A stretch of DNA of 64,000 nucleotides from Gentiana macrophylla (Eukaryota; Streptophyta; Magnoliopsida; Gentianales; Gentianaceae): positions 61,226,407 to 61,290,406 of the forward strand of contig CM047817.1 in assembly GCA_026214975.1 (NCBI GenBank). Reading direction: 5' to 3'. The number at the start of each line of letters is the position of its first letter. Position 1 is the stretch's first letter. Shown piece after piece: positions 56,566 through 64,000 of the stretch. The notes beneath the pieces were generated by a model, which did not search any database, was not told the DNA's origin, and saw only the letters and a list, made by a program, of their open reading frames with translations. The translations under genes were made by a program, and so were the position numbers.

Positions 56566-57110
56566 TCAATTCAGATCTTTAGTGAGTTTCTTGTGAGATA
56601 TAAGGTTCTGATCTAACTTTGGAACAAATAGGACATTCTGTGAGATATATCCGATTAGTAAGTTTAACCTTCCCAACACCTTTTGCATAAGAAGCAGAAC
56701 CATCGCTAGTCTTAATTTCGTGAATTTGGTTGCATGGCATATATTGGGTAATAAGGTTTTTATTACGGTCATATGAGAAGAAGCCCGGAATCAACAATCC
56801 AAGTCTCATTACTAAGAGGTGAGTAAAATATACTGTTTTAGCATGAGTGGCCATTTCAAGTAGGGGAGCTACCTTCCCGATCTTTGAGCAATAAAGGCTT
56901 TAAAGGCAAACAACCGAGCATTCACTTCATTGTCATTCTCCTCTTCACCGACAAGTTTGCCTTGACTTTCCCTGGTTGGTTTTGAGGTTTTAGGGTTAGG
57001 TTTTCCATGTAGCTTCCAACAATTGTCCTTGGTGTGATTTGTGCGTTTGCGGTGATCACGAACGACTTTCAACTTTCTCGGTAGGCTTTCTGTAAGTCTC
57101 ATTAACCTTC
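56566..57110 (-). pseudogene. copia gag end (zinc knuckle) and protease region
   Basis: TNHTKDNCWKLHGKPN near 57045 is part of the CCHC knuckle. 56854-56566 has segments typical of the protease to GAG-pre region (IHEIKTSDGSASYAKGVGKV). The protease active-site residues are not clearly preserved. Confidence 0.75.
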
Positions 57111-57835
57111 AGCGTGTTTACCTTGATAGGGTTGTCGGCAGCAGAGGGTTCAGTGACATCACTTTCCTCCTCGCTTTCCTCATGTTTGACCTCGGCAAAC
57201 ATAGATTTGAGATTTGGAAGAGGTTTAGTAGCAAGAATTCTACCTCGACATCATCAAGAGTAGGATTCGATCCAAGAAGGAATTTGAATACTCTCTTTTC
57301 TCGATAATGTCTTTAAAGAGTGCAAAGCATCTTTAACATCATTCCAGGGTGAGTTTCCAACATATCTAGGTGTTGCCATGCCTTAGATAGTTGATTAAAG
57401 TATTGAGTTTCTGAGACATATCCCCTTGTCTCGCAATTTTGAATCTGAGCTTGAGTTCATAGACTTGGATGTATTGTCCTTTTTGAGTAAAGGTCTCGGC
57501 ATTGTCCTGCATTTCCTTAGCAAAGTGTCATACATCATGAAGTTCTCATCGATCTCTTTTGTCATAGACCTCGTGAGGATGGTCATGACTTGGTTATTTT
57601 CTCGTGTCCCATGCTTCAAACTTGGGGTCGGTTTAGTGCAGGGCAGGTTTGGAACCGAGGCAGATATCCCATCTTGCCCTCGGCCGGAGATATACATTTT
57701 CATAGACCTTGACCATAGCAAGTAATTGTTACCATCAAGTTTATGATTTGTAAAGAAGAGTGTTCGATTATCCCGTCTGCACGAGGCAATTGTGAGTCTC
57801 ATCAAGAAGATGAAACTTCGAGATAATGTTGACAT
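57111..57835 (-). pseudogene. copia gag, N-terminal part
   Basis: 57835-57395 includes HKLDGNNYLLWSRSMKMYISG, the standard start of copia gag (DUF4219/UBN2 type), and RSMTKEIDENFMMYDT. A stop or shift follows at about 57395, and resemblance then continues in other frames. Confidence 0.85.
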
Positions 57836-57885
57836 TTTTTCGAAAAAGAACCGAGTTTTTGCAAATGGATTTTAGAACTCAAGAA

Positions 57886-57897
57886 GGCTCGATACCA
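57886..57897 (-). promoter_or_regulatory. primer binding site of the copia element
   Basis: The plus strand GGCTCGATACCA is TGGTATCGAGCC on the element strand, directly inside the 5' LTR; it is a variant of the iMet primer site. Confidence 0.85.
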
Positions 57898-58273
57898 TGA
57901 AGAGAGTTTGAGAATGTGATAAACACAAGAGTAAACTTCAACTTAGTTTATTCATTGATATGAGAGGTGTATAAATAGATACAATTGAGAGAGACTAGCA
58001 CTAGCTTGGGCGGCCACTTGAGTATGTAGATGTGGGCGGCAAGCATGCAAAAGTAAAAGTAAAAGCTATGTCTATGACATATTAATTGTATCTATGACAT
58101 AAAGTAAACTAGAGTTTGACATATTAATTGTTTATATGTATCACAATTAATATGTCTTTTATAATTAAATAAAGTGTACAAAATATCTCATGACAATTTT
58201 CGAGGTCTTTGGGCACCTGTTGAACTTCAGCAGACTCATCAATCTGCTGAAGTAATGCTGTAATATTTCCACA
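57898..58273 (-). repeat. 5' LTR of the copia element
   Basis: 376 bp, TGAAGAGAG to TTTCCACA, paired with 53204-53581. Confidence 0.95.
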
Positions 58274-59378
58274 CCTCATTCTCGCCTTGTCGGACCTCGT
58301 GCAGGTCGATGTGTGTCTTTTTAGGTCCTCCTACTGACCTGAACTCTGCTATAAATTTGTTGATCAAATCATCCCATGATAGACTCGAACCCGGAGGAAG
58401 GCTGCGGATCCATGATGCTGCCCTGTCTTGCATCGACCCCACAAATGCTATACACCAGGCCTCGTCGCTAGATGTACATAAGTTGATTCTTCTTTGAAAG
58501 GATGATAGCCAATCCAGAGGATCTGTAGCTCCATGGTAGTTAATGAAATTGGGGTAGTGAGTTCCCCCTCTTGGCACCGCTTTTAGTATACTGGGATAAA
58601 GCACACTTGTTCCCCATGTCGGAACCACTTTAATACCCTTCGTACTCTTCTGCAGTTCCTCTATCTGTTTTTTCATTATGCCCATTTCCACTTGATTAGG
58701 GGGAAGAGGCGGGAGCGCAAGATGCCCTCCTTGATCCTGCGAGTCCCCATGTCCTTCTGTGCGAGTACGGACCTGTCGAGGATTCCTTGGTCGCCCTGGG
58801 GCTGCACCGCGATTGTCGACCACGGGCCCCAGCCGACCAAGTGCTGATTTTCTGTCTCCCCTTGGATGTGAGGTTGCATGGCTGCTTCCTTCCATTTCTG
58901 ACCGTTGGGGTTGAACTATTTTTGGGGTAATAAAAGTGGGTTGTAGCTCTGTTTGCGCGGGTTGAGGATGATTGAATTTGCGGATAGGTTGGGGTGGTAG
59001 TTCCTCAGCAATTAGCAAAGCATTTCCTACTCGCATTTCCTCTACATATTCCATGTGTGCTTGTAGAGCTATCTTATACAAGTCTTGCTGTGGGGACGCC
59101 TCCCCTACTGAAATAGCCTCTTGTTCGTTGTTTGGGTCAGAAGTCCTAGCGACCCCTTTTCCTTTATTCTTTCTTATTGCTTCCTCATGTATTTCGTGAG
59201 CTCTAGTTCTTTCTCGAATGTATGCTCGCATCTCGGTCGTGAGGGCAGGTCTGGCATCTGCCCCATCAGACATAACCCTCCTACTAGACTCTCCACGCAA
59301 CGTGCTCGCTCCACGTGGCGGGCCTTGATTGACTGCCTTAGTCGGTGTTGCTGGGTTTAGGTTTTTCCCACCAGCCAT
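58274..59378 (-). pseudogene. Tat gag, N-terminal part
   Basis: It starts MAGGKNLNPATP at 59378. A charged region (RAYIRERTRAHEIHEEAI) is followed by a Pro/Gln-rich stretch and the capsid-type domain: YPNFINYHGATDPLDWL near residue 280 and AASWIRSLPPGSSLSWDDLI near residue 325. The frame is uninterrupted up to the copia element at 58273 and continues in phase at 53198. The frame through this half is intact. Confidence 0.92.
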
Positions 59379-59787
59379 GGTTTATGGTATTTTGTGGGTA
59401 TTTTTCTGGAGATATTTTGGCTATAGGTTTTAGATATTTCTGGCTCAAAATATTAAGGTGAAAAGTGTTGTGTTTTCCAGGCGGTTTGCAGCTAAATGAC
59501 CAAACTTTCTTATTACTTGAAGATCTGAAACCGACAAAAAGGTGTATAAACCAACCTGGGTATTAATGATGGACTCAAGTGTGAGTTTGCAATGAATTTG
59601 ATGATCTCTTCTCTGTGTATGTTGCTGAGATGAGGAGAGTAGCGGTTCCTGGGCTGGATTATCCCAGAAGATCAAAGCTTGCTGACCGATGGACTGAAGG
59701 TGAGAGTAACCTCGCCTGAGACACCGTGAAATCGTCTTTGTGGTGGAGCAAGTGATTTCCAAAAGCTGAATGATGATGTTTTTTTTT
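59379..59787. other. Tat leader between primer site and gag
   Basis: Non-coding leader on the minus strand; the short ORF over it is judged to be chance. No motif beyond the primer site is recognised. Confidence 0.6.
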
Positions 59788-59804
59788 CCCGGTAACGGAG
59801 CCAA
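59788..59804 (-). promoter_or_regulatory. Tat primer binding site, Asp-tRNA type
   Basis: The element strand reads TGGCTCCGTTACCGGG one or two bases inside the 5' LTR. It is close to the Asp primer site TGGCGCCGTTGCCGGG, with two visible mismatches. Confidence 0.8.
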
Positions 59805-59805
59805 C

Positions 59806-60415
59806 TGATGTTGCGCTGAACACCAGATTTGCGGTATCAGTGTTTATCTTGAGGATAAGAGGCTTAATGTGATTGATTTCTCCGGCGAGAGTATGGTGGT
59901 GGATAAGAACATGGGCAGCGGAAAGGTGTTTGTGAAGAACAAGTGAGTGAGTCGACAAATTGGCAGAGTGTATCTGCTTGTATTAGATCTTGGATTAGAG
60001 ATTAGATTTCTATTACATTTGTGATCCCATATTTATAGGCTAAATACTAGGTCGGTTTACTGTTCATCGATAAGACAATTAAGTATGCATGCAATACAAG
60101 TGTCCTAGCCAGCTATTAGGATGGACTAGCTGGATTGGCTCAGCTGGATTGATAAGTACGGCGAGCAGAAAGCAGCGAACAGCGGACTCATTCGTGCCTT
60201 GTCTTGGAATCATCTTGACCATATGGGTAGAAATCACACGGAGAGGTGGAGTCCGGTTTTATGACTAGCGGACAGGCTCCATCTTACTGTTAGCGGGCAG
60301 GCCCTGGTTAGTGAACAGCGGATAGAGGAGAATGAGGCCCAATGTCTATGTTAATGGGCTATGATAATAGGCCCAATCTAGATGAACAGGACCCCATTCA
60401 GATTCGGGTATATCA
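59806..60415 (-). repeat. 5' LTR of the Tat element
   Basis: 610 bp from TGATGTTGCGCTGA to GGGTATATCA, paired with 31638-32245. The complement of a TATA box (TATTTATA) is at 60030-60037. The target duplication gctat follows at 60416. Confidence 0.95.
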
Positions 60416-60478
60416 GCTATGATCTGTGAATTGAAATCTGACGCGGATAAAGATATGTATATACTGAGGCTTATGATG

Positions 60479-60673
60479 TCATGTCTTTTCATAATCTAAT
60501 CTGAGCAAAGTTGCTTCTCCTCCTCCTTTATTTTCCTTTTCTTTTTCGTCCATATTCAAGCAAATGGCTTGGGAGGCACTACTGCCAGAGCTAAACTGCT
60601 CCAGCCAAAGCAAATGCCCCAAATTACCCTTCCGATCAATGTAAGATTTGAATACCATGTGACCTCTTGACAC
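60479..60673 (-). CDS. short unidentified ORF beside the Tat insertion
   Basis: This 64-codon frame starts MSRGHMVFKSYIDRKGN and is also open for a few codons upstream. It has ordinary codon use and no repeat character, unlike the surrounding AT-rich DNA. It lies about 60 bases from the Tat target site. It may be a fragment of a host exon or chance; no family is recognised. Confidence 0.25.
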   Translation of the reverse strand: MSRGHMVFKSYIDRKGNLGHLLWLEQFSSGSSASQAICLNMDEKEKENKGGGEATLLRLDYEKT

Positions 60674-60699
60674 CCCACAGCCAGCACGTGATTTTTTTG

Positions 60700-61200
60700 C
60701 CTTTTCTTTTTGAATTTTTAAGTTCCTTTCTTTTTTAGATTTTTTTTATTTTTTTGACTCGACACTTCATAGCGGCGTAGGGTGAAGAAAGACGGCTTCG
60801 AATGGTGAAGAAGATGGACAGATGTTTATTTTTGGGGTAAGGTTATTATTGGGGTAAATCATGTGTTCAATTTCACTATGCAATAAATGTAAATATATTT
60901 TTCAAAGAAAAAATTATGGTAAATATATATATTATTTATTATTTAGGATAATATATATGTGTATATATATTATCTATATATAATATATAGAGGAGGGGAT
61001 TTAACCCAATTACCCTCTTTGACCCGCTCCATACCCGTAAAATATGAAGGGAAAAAAAAACCTACCGTAATTAGAAGAAATCGGCTACCTTAATTAGAAA
61101 AATCAATTAAAATTAAAATTCCATAATAAATACCCAATCTTCCCCAAGATCACATTCATCTCATTTCAATTAAAATTTGATTTTCCAATCTTTCCAAAGC
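60700..61200. other. AT-rich flank, no gene seen
   Basis: It holds T runs, TA-rich stretches at 60900-61000 and a more G-rich piece at 60760-60840. No element or ORF is recognised. Confidence 0.6.
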
Positions 61201-61202
61201 TC

Positions 61203-61342
61203 ACATTCATCTCATTTCATATTAGTAAATTCGGCCTAAGAACATTGTAAGAATTTAAATTTGATTCACCCAACATTCATCTCATTTCATATTAGAAAAT
61301 TCGGCCTAACAACATTGTAAGAATTTAAATTTGATTCAACAA
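61203..61342. repeat. two-copy 70-bp tandem repeat
   Basis: ACATTCATCTCATTTCATAT followed by TTCGGCCTAA and AACATTGTAAGAATTTAAAT occurs at 61203 and 61273. Shorter versions of CATTCATCTCATTTCA occur at 61153, 61459 and 61677. Confidence 0.9.
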
Positions 61343-61539
61343 TTCCATCGGCAACTCACTTCATTCAACCATTGCAGGGTATGATTTCCTAATCTCATTT
61401 CAATTACAAAAATCAATAAAAATTTGATTCAACCATTCCATTGGCATCTCACTTCATTCATCTCATTTCATATTTTTGTTATTTTTTTAGTGTTTAAGAT
61501 GAAAATCATAACCATTCCATTGTCATCTCACTTCATCCA

Positions 61540-62660
61540 ACCATTGCAAGGTACAAATTTTTGGATTTGCGTTTTAATTTTATTTTACATATTTTGGTTA
61601 TTGTTTTAGGGTTTAAGCTGAAATCATATTGCTAGGGTTTAGGCTAATTCTTTGTTATTTTTTCAAATAAAAAATCACATTCATCTCATTCCATATTAGA
61701 AAATTTGGCATCTCAATTCATTCAACTATTCCATTGACATCTCGCTTCATTCAACCATTCCATTGACATTTTGGCATAAATAATGGCGGATTTTTTTAAA
61801 TTTTGTTTCTATTCCATTGGCATTCTGGCTTAATAAATGGCGGATTTTTTTTAATTTTTTTCCTTTTGTCATTCTTTATATGTACTTGATTTGTGCAGAC
61901 ATCTAACTCCTGTGCAAGGTACGAATTTTATCGGATTTGCATTTTAATTTTATTTGTATATATTTTTGTTATTTTTTTAGGGTTTTAATTGAAAATCAAA
62001 TTGTTAAGGTTTAGGCTATTTTTTTTGTTATTTTTTCAAATAAAAAATGTCGGAATTTCTATTCCATTGACATCTCGCTTCATTCAACCATTCCATTGAC
62101 ATTCTGGCATAAATAATGGCAGATTCTTTTAAATTTTGTTTCCATTCCATTGGCATTCTGGCTAATAATAAATGGCGGATTTATTTTTAAATTTTTTTCC
62201 TTTTGTCATTCTTTATATGTACTTGATTTGTGCAGACATCTAACTCCGTGCAAGGTACGAATTTTATCGGATTTGCATTTTAATTTTATTTGTACATATT
62301 TTTGTTATTTTTTTAGGGTTTTAGCGGAAAATCAAATTGTTAAGGTTTAGGCTATTTGTTTTTGTTATTTTTCAAATAAAAAATGTCGGAATTTTTTTAA
62401 ATATTTCTTCTTTTGTCATTCTTCATATGTAGTTAATTTGTGTATTCATCTAGCTCCTTGGAAGGTAAGAATTTTTGGATTTGCGTTTTAATTTGATTTG
62501 TAAATATATAGATTTTTTCAGGGTTTACGCTGAAAATCATTGTTAGGGTTTAGGCTAATTTTTTGTTATTTTATCAAATAAAAAATAACGCTAGGATTTG
62601 TTTTAATATTTTTTCTACAAATTTTTGAATTTGTGTTTTAGTTATTTTTTAGGGTTTAAG
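61540..62660. repeat. degenerate tandem repeat, main unit about 337 bp
   Basis: Blocks with CAAGGTACGAATTTT, TTTTTTAGGGTTT, GGTTTAGGCTA and TTCAAATAAAAAAT recur. The two best copies are offset by 337 bases (TTTTGTCATTCTTTATATGT at about 61865 and 62201). A third, shorter copy is at about 62411, and partial ones are at 61550 and 62560. Confidence 0.85.
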
Positions 62661-62699
62661 TTGAAAATTATATTATTAGGGTTTAGGTTAATTTAACAA

Positions 62700-64000
62700 A
62701 AAATTGGAATAATTTAAAAATATAGACCGAATATATCATTTAATACAAAATATTCTCATATTAAATACGTCCCTATAAATTAGCCATACTAATTAATATC
62801 AAATATTTTTAAATTTACGGCACTTAATGCGAAATATCACATTAAGTTTTTTTGAATGGCACAATAGGTTATAATATTTACTAAATGATAAATTTAATTT
62901 TACCAATCAATTAAAAATACTCTAACATTAAATGACATTTTGATAAATATATAAACTCAAGTATGTCATTTAATACTAAATATTGAGATATTAAATACAT
63001 CCCTTATAAATTATCCATCCCAAATAATTCAAATATACTTAAATTTATGTCACTTAATGTGAAATATTTTTTAATTAATGTATAATATTTAATAAGTAAT
63101 ATAGGAAATTTGATTTTCTACTAAATACCCTCTCACTCCAATCATACTACTTACACTTCACATTAATTGCAAAATTTGACTTTTTATAATTTAATTCTCC
63201 TAATAAATAATCTATCTCTCCAATAACACTATTTACGTTCATACTTATTACAAAATTTGACTTTAACAAAATTGATTTTTCTAATAAATAATATATCTCT
63301 CCAATCACACTAATTACAGGTCACACTAACTACAAAATTTAAATTTTTACAATTTGATTTTCGTAATAATAACCTCTCTCTCCCATCACATCACACTAAT
63401 TATGGTTCACACGGATTAAAAAAATTGACTTTTTAAATTTTGATTTTCTAATTATGTAGAACCATTAATAGATAAATACGATTATAATGATATTTATAGT
63501 ATGCAATCGTTGATTGAAATCAGAATGAATCATAATTAATTGAAAAATACGAAAAAATGAATAGTCGGAAAAATTCAATTCATTAGGTTATAGTAATATT
63601 TACTAAATGATAAATTTAATTTTAACGATCAATGAAAAATATTCTAACATTAAATAACATTTTGATAAATATATAAACTCAAATATGTCATGTAATACAA
63701 AATATTGAGATTTTAACTACATCCCTTATAAATTATTCATCCCAAAATAATTTCAGATATTCTTAAATTTATGTCACTTAATGCGAAGTATTTTTTCACT
63801 AAAGTATAATATTTAAAAAGTAATATACGAAATTTGATTTTCTACTAAATATCATCTCACTCCAATCACATTACTTACAATTCACAATAATTACAAAATT
63901 TGACTTTTTAAAATTTGATTTCATAATCAATAACATATCTCTCCAATGACACTATTTAAAGTCATTATTGACAGTTCACACTTATTACAAAATTTGACTT
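62700..64000. repeat. AT-rich long tandem repeat, period about 722 bp, running off the window
   Basis: CTAAATGATAAATTTAATTTT at about 62881 is repeated at about 63603. The match continues through CATTTTGATAAATATATAAA, CATCCCTTATAAATTAT and CACTTAATG to the window end. Inside each unit shorter words such as TTACAAAATTTGACTTT repeat several times. No ORF is seen. Confidence 0.85.

Larger units (their letters stand above)
53204..58273 (-). mobile_element. Ty1/copia element inserted in Tat gag, minus strand
   Basis: LTRs 53204-53581 and 57898-58273 are flanked by cctca (53199-53203 and 58274-58278). On removal the Tat gag frame is continuous, so the insertion was clean. The order gag, protease, integrase, RT, RNase H on the minus strand defines copia. 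The coding part is badly decayed by short indels. Confidence 0.95.
31638..60415 (-). mobile_element. Tat-clade Ty3/gypsy element, minus strand, with antisense gene
   Basis: LTRs of about 609 bp (31638-32245 and 59806-60415) are flanked by gctat (31633-31637 and 60416-60420). Order on the minus strand: Asp-type primer site, gag, protease, RT, RNase H plus a second RNase H of archaeal type, integrase, then a long 3' region with an ORF on the opposite strand. The second RNase H and the antisense ORF are known traits of the Tat clade (for example Retand and Ogre relatives). A CACTA transposon (about 37570-49069) and a copia element (53204-58273) are nested inside. By eye the LTRs differ at about 20 positions. 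Confidence 0.93.

Overview
This is a stretch of nuclear DNA from a flowering plant, probably a eudicot (the species is not identifiable by eye). It is AT-rich and gene-poor. Nearly every base that can be explained belongs to transposable elements nested inside one another: Ty3/gypsy chromovirus, Athila and Tat elements, Ty1/copia, CACTA (En/Spm), a hAT MITE and foldback MITEs. No intact host gene, tRNA, rRNA or CRISPR array was found, and almost every element gene carries stops or frameshifts.

Layout. 1-4461: the 3' part of a plus-strand chromovirus (RNase H, integrase, chromodomain) and its 2.3 kb LTR. 5344-31615: an inverted duplication. The left arm is in three pieces (5344-5434, 6943-7185, 28649-28810), the right arm is 31134-31615, and the loop is 28811-31133. 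The left arm was broken first by a seven-unit tandem array of foldback MITEs (5435-6942, itself carrying a hAT MITE), and then by a minus-strand chromovirus with short LTRs (7186-28648, target duplication gcgtt). That chromovirus was interrupted in its RNase H by a non-coding, copia-like LTR element that kept only one LTR (9001-25805). That element in turn received a plus-strand Athila element (12086-22727, target duplication taaac).

31638-60415 is a minus-strand Tat element (target duplication gctat) with gag, protease, RT, a double RNase H, integrase and an antisense ORF on the plus strand (32887-36539). The antisense ORF has its own TATA box and GT-AG introns. The Tat element was interrupted by a CACTA transposon (about 37570-49069, tnpD- and tnpA-type genes) and by a Ty1/copia element inside gag (53204-58273, target duplication cctca). 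60421-64000 is AT-rich flank with a short unexplained ORF and several layers of tandem repeats.

How the parts work together. Within each retroelement, gag, protease, RT/RNase H and integrase would act as one replication unit between LTRs, starting at tRNA primer sites (iMet type or Asp type) and ending at polypurine tracts. The CACTA genes would excise their own ends. The pieces are decayed, so present activity is unlikely. The most interesting points are the antisense Tat gene with promoter and introns, the MITE heptamer, the inverted duplication carrying an exon-like ORF, GC palindromes repeated in two unrelated LTR families, regularly spaced purine tracts near the Tat antisense gene, and a recurring GCTG versus CTTTG difference between duplicated copies.
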